Assembly (NCBI GenBank): GCA_947652115.1
Contig: OX393574.1
Span: 12,379,900-12,443,899, forward strand
Direction: 5' to 3'
DNA: 64,000 nucleotides
Source of the DNA: Blastomussa wellsi
Lineage: Eukaryota > Cnidaria > Anthozoa > Scleractinia > Plerogyridae
Both the position numbers and the translations under genes were made by a program. Shown in pieces: positions 20,701 to 30,383 of this stretch (the stretch's first letter is position 1; every line of letters begins with the position of its first letter). The notes beneath the pieces were generated by a model. That model was not told the DNA's origin. It made no database searches and was given only the letters and a program-made list of their open reading frames with translations.

Positions 20701-22250
20701 CTTTTAACATTTGATAAATATACCCTAACAGCACACGTGCTTACTTTCTACAGGAAGGGGAAACTCGACTTATAGCCTTACAGCTGGGAAATTATTTAGT
20801 ACGGTAGATCAAATACAGACCTCTCTGTCAACGGGGATTTAAAGGTCGGCCGGTCGAGCCGCATCGCTGCAGATAAGTAAATACCATATAGGAATTTTCG
20901 ACGTGGGATACCTGTTCGACGTAGTCTGCGACAGGCATCCCACATAAATATCCACGGGAATACAGAATCTCGAGAGCATAGTTCAAACCTGGCACGCAGA
21001 TTTGATTTCAAAAATACTGGTCTCGCGTCTTTTAATAACACCCCTCCCCTCTCCAGTTTTAAAAGCGGGAAGTCTCACAGCTTTGAACAAGAAAGAAGAC
21101 TTTTATCAATAAACTTCAAGGAAAACGTCTGAGCTTCCGGTTACGTTCGTGTTGTTACAGTTTTGATTTTATTCCAAATATTGAAATGAATTCGATTCAG
21201 TAGGTCTGGTTACAAGGAACAAACACTGTTGAATTTAGCGAGAAATTAACTATATTTCTTTGCCATTTGTGTGCTGTATCACTATGCGATGTATTTATTT
21301 TAATAGGATTAAAATTTAACAAATGTTAAAATGATAGGGCAGAACAGTGAACACAATAACAAAATCTTAATAATTCTGAAAGGAATCATTCCTGATAAAC
21401 TGTAATAATTATGGGGATAATTATGCAAATAGTTCACAAATTAAAATATTTTTCAAATGACACATTTTACATGGTAATGGCAAATGGGCAGAGATACAGA
21501 CATGAATTACATAAGAATATAATGCCAAAATGTGTACAAGTAGAACCTTTCATGCGACCCTGTTTATCAATTTATGGCTTCTTTTGTCACAAATTTGAGC
21601 AATCCGTCCACATCAAGCTCGAAAATACCAAGATTATTTCAAAAGAGGGATTTTTGTGACTTTTATGTTAAGCCTGGGCCAAATGAGAAATATAATTTGT
21701 GAGAGTTGATGAAAGTTAAACTCTTACTCCTGCCTGACCTGAAACTCTTACAAACTCTCATCATTCTCATACACTTTCATCAACTTTAAATATGCCCACA
21801 TTTTCCATGAGCATTGATTCAGTTTTTTTCTTCTTTGGCCCAAGATTAGAGTTCACAAAAACTCTCATCAGAGAGCCAGCTCTTGATCTCATTTGCCCAG
21901 GCCAAACGAGGTTGAGATCCGATGAGACTATTGTACTTGTCTGGTGTGAATCTCTCAGGGACTCGCATTGACTCAGGGCTGTCCCTAATGGGTGGCAGCT
22001 GGCAGAATTAATCAGCTACTTGGCTCATTTCTGCTGGCTACTTTTGTGAATTTTTATTCCAATACTGGCACAGATATATGAAATTGTGATTGATATAGTC
22101 GCCAATGCTCAATGACACTTTCTCAGACATTGTATTCCTTCAGATGTTATTGTATAATAAGATATTTACTTCTAAAACATTGAAAATATGAAAAGAGGTT
22201 GCTCATCATCACAGAGGTCAACTCTGATATGCCTATCTATATTAAACAAA
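20701..22250. other. Intergenic DNA with diffuse repeats
   Basis: A 40-base hairpin lies at 20903-20943 ('gtgggatacctg' against 'caggcatcccac'). The stretch 21690-21960 has repeated 'gagagttgatgaaagtt' / 'ctctcatcaactttga' phrases that recur at 22560-22690 and 62630-62820. No exon is supported. Confidence 0.45.
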
Positions 22251-22267
22251 ACAAATGCCACTGAGAA

Positions 22268-22310
22268 AAATCAGATGCCCCAAGCGGGATTTGAACCCAC
22301 GTTCGAAATA
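22268..22310 (-). repeat. tRNA-like 3' end
   Basis: The minus strand reads 'gtgggttcaaatcccgcttg' and then 'gggca', a good T-arm/B-box with the start of an acceptor strand. A box-A-like 'gtggcttaattgtaaagc' lies about 130 bases away (22415-22440), too far for a normal tRNA. Best read as a tRNA-derived fragment. Confidence 0.35.
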
Positions 22311-22789
22311 TGCCGTGTTACACATGAATGAAGTTTTTTTCATCCTTTTGCTTTGCTGCAAAAGTTTATCTTGCATCATACATGGCATTGTAAAACTTGC
22401 AAGTTTGAAATGGACCTATAATGCTTTACAATTAAGCCACAGAGTACATCATGTATGCCTATGGATTGCACCTCTTGTAATTTTGAGTCCCGAGTCCATC
22501 TAGTTACTTCCAATTTTTTTTTATCTACTTCAAAAGTTGTGGACAACTCTGTCGGTCCTTATGAGCTCTCATCAACTTTGAATGAGCTTAAATTTGTCAT
22601 GAGAATGGATGGTTTTTTTCTATCATTTAGGCTGATGATAGTCAATGAAAGTTGAGGAGAAGTCTCATAATTTTAGCCCAGACTTTAGGCATATAAAAAG
22701 CGACATTTGAACTGGGCCTCAAATTATGGGAATTTATAGTAGTTGACTGAAAAAAATCTACCCCATTTTACACCCTCATGCAAGGACAA

Positions 22790-23215
22790 TAAAACCAAAA
22801 TGACATGTACTAAAACCCGAAAGAACAAACTGGAGCCACAGAAACAAAACAACTGAAACCACCAAAATGACCAAAAGAAAATGACTGAAACAAGCAAAAC
22901 GATTGAAACCACTAAAACGTCCGAAACCACCAAAATAGGTATTAAATAGTCCCCTTCACAGCCTAAAAAGGGACATATAGCTTCCATAATTCTTGACAGT
23001 ATTTGAAAAACTTGGAGATAAATCAATAACTTCCTTAGCATTCCTCGAATCCATAGTCTCCTTCGCAACCATGTTTGTAATATGTTGTGTGACATACCAA
23101 AAAATGCTGTGAAGGGGACTATTTAACACTTGTTTCAGTGGTTTCAGTCATTTTGGTTGTTTCAGTGGTTTTGCTTGTTTTGGTTCAGTGGTTCAGATTG
23201 GTACCAAAACTAAAC
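22790..23215. repeat. Degenerate short tandem array with a central foldback
   Basis: 22790-22945 is a loose array of a 10-17 base unit like 'gaaaccaccaaaa', and 23130-23215 is the same unit on the opposite strand ('ttcagtggttttg'). Between them 'aatagtccccttcacag' and 'ctgtgaaggggactattt' form inverted arms. The whole is one large imperfect palindrome. Confidence 0.7.
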
Positions 23216-23480
23216 ACTTGGGGGTTTGGGAGAATTCGAGACAGTTATGCAAACCCTCAACTGCATCTCGGGTCTGCATAACTTTCAGGAATCCTCCCAA
23301 ACCCCCGAGTGTTTAGATGAGGCTATGTAGATATGGAAAAAGTCCTCTATAGTTCACTCTATTGCTTTTATAAAATATTTCTTAAAAATATGCACAAAAC
23401 TAAAACATCACAGCCGTGTTTACCTACTCTCATCTTAACGCACCTATTAACCAAGAGCGCACATAGTGTCTCAGTTATTT
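23215..23480. repeat. Family A foldback, copy 2
   Basis: Contains 'gtttgggagaattcgagaca' and 'gcataactttcaggaatcct' as complementary arms, then 'tgtctcagttattttataaa'. Matches 6134-6430 and 50105-50350. Confidence 0.65.
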
Positions 23481-23991
23481 TATAAATATGTATAACATGT
23501 ATATATATGACTGGATTTATGAGAACGGTGTCAAACTCACACAGGCTGGCCTGGGAATTTTCCAGCAAAAACACCGGCTTTTCCAATCAATCAATCACGG
23601 CCAACCTGTCACCAGGTAGCATGCACACCCACCTTTCTTGTGAGTGGCAGGCTGTCACTGGTTGTGCTTAACCCTGTAGAGCTTCCTGCAGAGAAAAAAA
23701 ACACTTTTCAGACTAGAAATTCAGCTTTTCTACCCACCCCACCCCCCCTGGGTTTGCATCGTTGGTGCCCAACTTGGTACGCGCTGAAAGCCAGGTGCCA
23801 GGGCAGTGTGGTGATACCCTTGTTGACGTTAAGCCCCCCGGCGAAAAAGTTTTGGCTCAAGGTTGACCACGTTCTCAAAAATCCAGACATATATAAACTC
23901 ATATTGAGCTTCTTCATGCTTTATTCTACTTATTTAGCTTACATTCAAATAAGGTCATATGGTGCCAAATAAGCCTAAATGATGTGCTATG

Positions 23992-24035
<44 letters not shown>
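23992..24035 (+). repeat. (CTA)n microsatellite
   Basis: About 14 perfect CTA units. Confidence 0.95.
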
Positions 24036-24094
24036 GTAAGTTGTTGTTTTATACATAGCACAAACTTGGCGCCGATTCAGTGGAAATGGGCCTG

Positions 24095-24463
24095 TTTTAC
24101 CACAGGTGGCCCAAATATTGTTTGTGATTTACGTATGTGACAGTATTGCATTACATTTTGAGCCAGTTAAGAGAATGTATGAAAATGGCAGCTGAGTCGT
24201 TATAAAGGCATTTAGACGATTTAAACTTTCCCAGGTTTGCTTTTTCTTTAAATCTTCTAAATGCCTTTAGAAAGACTCAGCTACCACAAAGACATCAAAA
24301 TAACACAAGCACAGACTAAGGTAATCCTTTAATTAGCTAAAAGTTGAATTTAGCGCGATTTTCTAACCATTTTCATACATTCTCTTTACTGGCTCAAAAC
24401 GTAACGCAATACTGTCACATACGTAAATCACAAACAACGTCTGGCCCGCCAGTGGTTTTACAC
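24095..24463. repeat. MITE with long terminal inverted repeats
   Basis: Arms of about 95 bases: 'gtttgtgatttacgtatgtg' followed by 'acagtattgcattac' on the left matches 'cacatacgtaaatcacaaac' on the right. The inner ends are 'gagaatgtatgaaaatgg' and 'ccattttcatacattctc'. The 'aaatgccttta' pair forms a further inner stem. Confidence 0.75.
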
Positions 24464-24599
24464 ATTTTTAAGCACTCAAGGTTCGAGCTGCTGGGAGGGG
24501 GGTCCAGCGTTCATAAAGGCTGATAAAAGACGAATACTAGCTAACAGTGGAACATTCTGTTTTTGGTATACTCTGGAACCGCTCCTGCGAACTTCGTAG

Positions 24600-24900
24600 C
24601 TGCTTACCTGAACAACTGCAAGTTCCAGCAATCACCTAGAATGGCGGCGAGCGAAATCTCATTGTGGCACTTCCATTTCCCAGTACCAGACTCGTACCCA
24701 GTCGCTCCTGAGGTGATTTGAATAGAACGCAGTGCATTGCGGGAAGGCTGGACGAAAAGCGACCTACCCAACCTGCCCCGCAACCTTCGCCATGACATAA
24801 TTTCTCCCCAGTCTTTTATCGCCTTAAAGCAAAAAAGTAGGGACTGGGAATGAGTCTGCACTAGTACCAGCGCCGAAGCGATCATCGGCAGAAACAACAA
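24600..24900. repeat. Repeat-derived frame, not a gene
   Basis: The minus-strand frame 24604-24900 includes 'gactcgtacccagtcgctcc', which also appears near 15470, and I recall the same translated phrase from many coral repeat copies. No splice sites or domain. Confidence 0.4.
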
Positions 24901-25297
24901 CGCATTCTATAGCTGGTTTTCACTGTCACGCCATCAAAAAAAATAAATTCAAAACTCTGCAACGAGAAAAGCTGATAAATTCACATGTTAATGAATATTA
25001 ATAGATAAACAACAACAAGTCCCAGGTCTGTGCGGTACACCATTCTTGAGTTGTTTGCGGAAGCATCTCACGCAAATTTACAGGGCTTAGTATGGAGACG
25101 CCGTGTTGGTGCCCATTCAAAGAAAACATCTGGCACTCACTTTTGCTATGAAAGCTATCGCTCTTTCCTTATGATCTAGTATATATACAAATAAACATAT
25201 TTCCTAATACTTGAACTGTTTAAACTGCAATAATCTTGAGAAAAGACCGTTTCTTCAAGCACGACAGCTTTGTCACGGAACCATCGCGATGTCCACA

Positions 25298-25445
25298 GTG
25301 GATTTCCACTGTCGCGAAATTTTTTACGTGCGTAAAAATTAGAGACAATGTATGAACTGCTTGCGTAAACGTGTACGCAAGTTTTCCATACATCGTCTCT
25401 AATTTTATTTACGCACGTAAAAATTACGCGACAGTGGAAATCCAC
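25298..25445. repeat. 148-bp MITE
   Basis: Left 'gtggatttccactgtcgcg' and right 'cgcgacagtggaaatccac' are inverted. The arms continue with 'ttacgtgcgtaaaaattaga' and 'tctaattttatttacgcacg'. Termini are themselves short palindromes. Confidence 0.8.
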
Positions 25446-25602
25446 CTTTACGGCGGAAATTTCAAAAATTCAACATGCTGTATTTCAAACACAAAGCATG
25501 CTATTTAGCTGGAAACTTGTGAAAAGATGTATTTTTCGGATTTCCTTCACCTGGTGACAATAAAAATTTAGTAGGCCCAGCGAATTGTGTTTTTAAAATG
25601 TT

Positions 25603-25649
25603 ATGACGTCACGTGAAAACCAAGAATATGATCGTTTTCACGTGACGTC
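25603..25649. repeat. Perfect hairpin with CRE and E-box in each arm
   Basis: 'atgacgtcacgtgaaaac' and 'gttttcacgtgacgtcat' are exact reverse complements separated by 13 bases. Each arm contains TGACGTCA overlapping CACGTG, matching CREB/ATF and bHLH consensus sites. Confidence 0.8.
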
Positions 25650-25876
25650 ATCGGGTACTAAACTACAAGACGAAAGAAAATTCAAAGTTTTTATCTTTAT
25701 CAGGCATAAGAGGTACCAAATTTATATCCGTTTATAATTTTTCAGCTCAATAGTATCTTTTGGGAACTAGCGCATTTTGAATTTCAGAGTTATTTTCAGT
25801 GTCGATCATGTTTGTCATATATTTTTGATTTTTAGCCATTTGAGAAGTCGAAGTAGTAGAAAAGTGTTTATGTAAA

Positions 25877-25933
25877 TATAATTTGGTTTTATCAACTGGA
25901 TTGATAAAACCAAATTATATTGTTATACTTCAA

Positions 25934-25973
<40 letters not shown>

Positions 25974-25976
25974 CTG
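25877..25976 (-). repeat. Family B repeat, copy 2 (minus)
   Basis: Carries 'ataatttggttttatcaact' and the inverted 'accccctctgtt' end. Reverse orientation relative to the copies at 16284, 51299 and 59631. Lacks the hammerhead-like middle. Confidence 0.7.
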
Positions 25977-26812
25977 TTAATACGTAAATGTTTGTTTCTC
26001 CACAGATTCTCACTGGCCTGCACCAACATGGGGGCTCCATTCTGGGCTCTGTAAATTTGGGCAAAACGTTTCGGCGAATATCTGCGGCTTGGGGTAACGC
26101 ACAGTCATAAAACTTGGAGAAAATACTTCTTTTGTTATCTCCTATAACATCTCTTTTTCTTGACTTCGTTGACTGAATGGTGTTCGATTTATTTTTTTGT
26201 TGCATGACAGTGAAAACTTTATGTCTATTTTTGTTGTTTTTGAATAGTGACATTATCTCTACTGTAAAATACATGCGTAAAGTGGTCTCTGCGCCAAAAA
26301 ATCCATTTTGAAGTTGAAAAGTTTGAGTTTTATCCACGTTTTTAATTTCGCTTTTGACTACCTATTTTTGCATCATACTGCCTTCAAAATTTTCAATTTT
26401 TTTTTTCCGACAGAGGAATGGGTGACGGTGGCCCGCGCCTCCGGTGCTCGTTCGGTCCGTCTCTTCGTTGGACCGCACCCGCCCGAAAAATATATTTTGT
26501 AACGTTTCGCAACACTGTATGTTCATTGTGTATGATTCGTGTTAACTGTTTCAACTTTGCTTTATTGTTATTTCACTGCTGTATTTTCTATAATAATATG
26601 TTGATGAAGTAAATGGTCGTTGTATCCTGCGTCAATGAAGGAGATGCCCGCCCCCTGATGCTGTGTTTGACGCGTTTGTGTTTATTAAGATAAGTTACAA
26701 ACTATTTTATGACCGTTTCAGGGTAAATTAGAGTCTAAAAAACCTAGCTACGGGCCTGCTCGTTTTCCCACAGAAAGCTTTCAAGGAATTTGAACGAAAA
26801 TAAACACGTCGC

Positions 26813-27085
26813 TCTCACTTTTTCGGTACAGCCTTGTTAAATTGACTTTTGAAAAGTAATATCGAAAGTAACAGTCTATTTTCGAACAGCGTTTTGAAAT
26901 CAAATATGCATACTCTTAAATTGTTCTATATATATAAACTGTTTCTAAGCGCTGTCGTCAGTTTTCGGGTCTCTCGGGCTCTCAAATTAAATGTACGATG
27001 CAATCAAACCGAGAAAATCACAATGAATTGCTCCTTTAAACCCGTTTGTAAATTTTTCTGAAAATTTACTTTGTTTTACTTTGTC
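26813..27085 (+). repeat. Family E repeat (partner at 37570-37865)
   Basis: Shared in order: 'gtaatatcgaaagtaa' / 'gtaatatcgaaagcaa', 'agtctattttcgaac', 'atactcttaaattgt', 'gctgtcgtcagttt' and 'gaaaatttact'. Direct orientation, about 80 percent alike by eye. Confidence 0.65.
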
Positions 27086-28164
27086 CGCGAACGTACAAGC
27101 CCTTATTCATTGGTAAAGCATAAGGTTATCAGAAATGGAACGAGTATTTGGAAATAAGCAACGAAACGAAAATTTGCGAGTGCTATTTTCGAGGGGCGAT
27201 CGCGCGAGCGGCAGATCCGCGAGCCGCGAGTTGCGTGGGCGCCAGTTGGAGTTAACTCCAGCTGGAGAATAAAATGACACTAGCAAATTTTCGCTTTCGT
27301 TACGGATTTTGGAGCAAAATAGAGACTGCTCGCAGTCTGTTTTAACGAAAGCCCGCTTGTTTACAAAAAAGTCACGGACGGGCACTATGCATCCGGCCAT
27401 TTTTCTCGGACGGGCACTATGCGCTGATAGTGCCCTCCGCGGATGAACACTATCGCGTCACGTGTTTAATTTAGACCAATGAGAGTCGGAGAAAATTTAG
27501 TGGTGAACTATAAGGGGTGATAGTTGATGAGGCCGAAGGCTGAATCAACTATCGAGAGCGAATAATCTAATTGTCTTAGTAAAAATCATAATAAACGAGT
27601 CATGTGTCGGTGAAAAAGGTTTAAATCTTCCTGCGAAACTTCGCTAAAGCGCGAAGACGTCGCCGTTTTGAAGACGACTTTTCAACCACTGCACTCTAAT
27701 GGCTGATAGTGTGCAGTAGCTCAGCCGGTCAGATTGCAGCATTTGCATTACTAAAAGTGGTTAAACGATAAGTATGGAAAGCTCTTCGGCTGCTTCAGTT
27801 GAGATTTTCCGAACCCAGCAGTTGTCCTCCAGGGGGCTTAAGTCTTTCCAATAATTCTTTCACTGGGAAAGCGTCTGAATATTTTAGGATCGCTGCAGCA
27901 CTGGGAAGGGCGTTTCGATCTGTTGTTTTTAGTCCAAAACAAAAGCGTAAAAGTTCTTTGGTGACTTCCATAGTTCTGGAAGGAATGTAATCCTCTGGCT
28001 TGCACGAATTCTGCCTTTGGAGGCTTCCTTCCTAAAAGGGAAAGAATTCACTTTCAGCAGAAACATTAATCATAGTTTTGTTTAGAATAACAAAATTTCT
28101 GGGTAACTGCCACAAATGACGTCTGCTTGATAGTGAATGTTCAAAAGAGTTCTGTCTCAGACAT
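27086..28164. other. Repeat-rich intergenic DNA
   Basis: 27190-27300 is GC-rich with the palindrome 'ccagttggagttaactcc' plus 'agctgg'. 27365-27500 has 'cgggcactatg' repeats and 'cgcgtcacgtg', related in inverted form to 43185-43260. A tRNA A-box-like 'gtagctcagccggtcagatt' lies at about 27716. No exon is supported. Confidence 0.4.
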
Positions 28165-28305
28165 TTTACTGCTGGGGGGTACCCTGCGATGGACTAGCAT
28201 CCCATCCAGGGGGGAGTAGAAATACTCTCTGTCGCTTCATGCTTCGGAAACCGGGGATAAGCTCCGGCCTGATGGGCCACTAGGCCCGACAGCAGACTTA
28301 CCCTC
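28165..28305 (+). repeat. SINE 3' half
   Basis: 'ccctgcgatggactagcatc', 'ccatccaggggggagtagaa' and 'gataagctccggcctgatgg' match the 3' half of the SINE at 598-905. The tRNA head is missing, so it is 5' truncated. Confidence 0.75.
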
Positions 28306-28520
28306 AGACATTTTTGATAGCCATGAAGCATGAAAGTTACGGAATCCAACGACAACTGGTTACACATTTTGTTACGAAATACGAAAGCCTGATGGGATAA
28401 AATAATCAGCTAGTTCTTATTGTCCCACTACTCAGGCGACCTTTGGGCTCGCCTTGCAATTCTGATAGCAATCTTTTCTGCCTTTAATGCGTGAAGAGCT
28501 CAAAGGCAGTTCAATTCTCG

Positions 28521-28831
28521 TCCCCATGGCCCTTTTCGTTTCTCTTAGCCGGCAGGGCCTTGGCATGAAAAACGAAGGGCTCTGGGGACATACGATTTTT
28601 TTAAAAAATAGAGTTTTTTATTGGCTGTTGAGAACAATGAAATCTTAAACGGAAGTCAAAATGTTCGCCGGCCACCTTATTACAACACACAACATGTAGA
28701 AGCATTAATGCTATATACATGAAGTCCGGAAGTCCTAGCATATCGGACTGGAAGTCCTTTGTCTCCAGAGCCCTTCGTTTCTCGTCCCAAGGCCCCACCG
28801 GCTACGAGAAAAGAAAAGGGCTACGGGGACG
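28521..28831. repeat. Foldback element
   Basis: 'gtccccatggcccttttcgt' at the left is inverted near 'gaaaagggctacggggac' at the right. Inner 'aacgaagggctctggggac' pairs with 'ctccagagcccttcgttt'. End sequence resembles the element at 31479-31691. Confidence 0.7.
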
Positions 28832-28921
28832 GGTCGGTAATCAATAACATCCATCGAAAGGCCCTCTGGCTCGGAATACACTGGGAACGAGTTTGGTAAG
28901 CTAAATTAGACAACAAAATCA

Positions 28922-29028
28922 CCCTGGTTAGCCTATTATAACACTGCGGTTAGCCTACAAAGCAATCCGGTTAGCCTACTGAGCACTGCGGTTAGCCTAC
29001 TAAGCCGACTGCGGTTATACGGTTAGCT
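28922..29028 (+). repeat. Minisatellite based on ggttagcctact
   Basis: About four to five units of roughly 26 bases, each containing 'cggttagcctac' followed by variable 'tgagcactg'-like spacer. Confidence 0.75.
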
Positions 29029-29091
29029 CTCAAGAATGGTAAGGGTAACACGATAAATTCGTAAAATGTACGGTGTTCGGCAGCCGGGTCT

Positions 29092-29165
29092 CGGTAGTGT
29101 AGTGGTTAGTGGGAATAGCTCGTGATCTGAGTGACCCGGGATCGATTCCACCTCTATTCTTTTGA
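29092..29165 (+). repeat. tRNA-like sequence, probably a SINE head
   Basis: A box 'tagtgtagtggttagtggga', a stem-loop 'ctc-gtgatct-gag' that could be an anticodon arm (GAT), and B box 'gggatcgattcc'. The acceptor ends do not pair well, so a working tRNA is unlikely. Confidence 0.4.
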
Positions 29166-29663
29166 AGTAGACTTTGCTTTTTCTCTTTATTAGACAAAAA
29201 ATCAATGTCTAAGTGTTGGGGGCCATTCAAGAGATGTTGTCGAGTGCCGATCATGAGGACGAGAATGAGGCATTTCTCGTCTCCAGGACTGCTTGTTATA
29301 TTTGTGCCGTTGGACTGGCCCAAAGGACGCCGCGGATAAACGAACCGTGCCTGTGCATAACCCCACGATTCCTTGAGGTGGTCTTCGTTAACAAGGGAAG
29401 ACATGAGCCATCGGTAACATGATTTTAGGCGAAACATGAGAACCTACGATGCTTATAGTAAACGCTGGAAGCAAAATTATGAAGGTGGAAATTGAGAGTT
29501 AATAAAACAGAAAACAATCGACCTCTATCATACATTTTAACCTTAAATATTCAGGGTTTCCTTAAAAATTGCCAAAATGTTCGCATTTTAATACAGCCAT
29601 TCCTTCATTTTTCAGCAGTGTCACCCAAAGGACGTCGGCGTAGCACGTGTGAGGCCCCATTAG

Positions 29664-29870
29664 GGGGGTATGACTATCCCGTATCCCATTAATTTTGGCC
29701 TAAATATCCCGTATCCCGTTAATTGCGGTGTTTTTTTTTATCTCCAACTTTTATGTTCGATATCCCCGAATGCCTTGTTTAAATATCCCGTATCCCGTTA
29801 CTTTTTCCCCCAAATATCCCGTATCCCTATAATTTTTTACCCAAATATCCCGTATCCCAAAAACCCCTAA
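29664..29870 (+). repeat. Degenerate tandem repeat of cccgtatccc phrases
   Basis: Six units based on 'aaatatcccgtatcccgtta', each with different linker bases. One and a half units occur inverted at 43118-43175 in intron 1a of the IHO1 gene. Confidence 0.8.
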
Positions 29871-29886
29871 CAGGGCCTCACGTGTC

Positions 29887-30282
29887 CATTTCGTAAACGG
29901 TCGATGCCATTTTTTCGACACTTGGAATTGTTTTGGCTATCATCGAATTTTTTTCTCACAAAAAGAAAAGAAAAATGTTTCGTCAATGACCAGAATTGAA
30001 CCCTGAACCTCTGACATGCCAACATCCCTATCTCACCACCACACTACCAGGCTGATCCGCCAAATTCCCACAAAATGTCATTACAAAAGATGACTTTCTT
30101 AGTCTATTTTAGTTATAGTATTGCCCTATCCAACAAATAAAGCTAACCGCAAGCAAACCAGTGTGAAATTGAACAACTAAGCATTTGGTAATTGTGCATT
30201 AGTCTTTCACCAAATTAGCGATCGTCCATTCCGTTAAGCTTGGTTACCAATAATGGCATCGACCGTTTACGAAAAGGAAATC
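29887..30282. repeat. Foldback element carrying a tRNA-like sequence
   Basis: 'ttcgtaaacggtcgatgcca' near 29890 is inverted as 'tggcatcgaccgtttacgaa' near 30255. Between the arms, minus strand 30062-29990 has A box 'tagtgtggtggtgagatagg' and B box 'gggttcaattctgg' around a possible GGC anticodon loop. Acceptor pairing is weak. Confidence 0.5.
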
Positions 30283-30383
30283 CGCGTCGGCGTAGGAGGC
30301 TTCTAGATTTAGCTAGGTTTTTTTAAGCGGCATATACATAACCATTAAAAACGGTCCAATGAAACTAGTTAAGTATAACTTAC

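Noticed and set aside
24604..24900. 98-residue minus-strand frame that looks protein-like
   Set aside because: Matches a repeat phrase (also partly near 15470) and has no exon borders.
29092..29165. Functional tRNA gene
   Set aside because: A and B boxes are present but acceptor strands do not pair; better read as a SINE head.
29030..29437. 135-residue minus-strand frame as a continuation of the kinase
   Set aside because: No C-lobe motifs, and it overlaps a tRNA-like sequence and a minisatellite.
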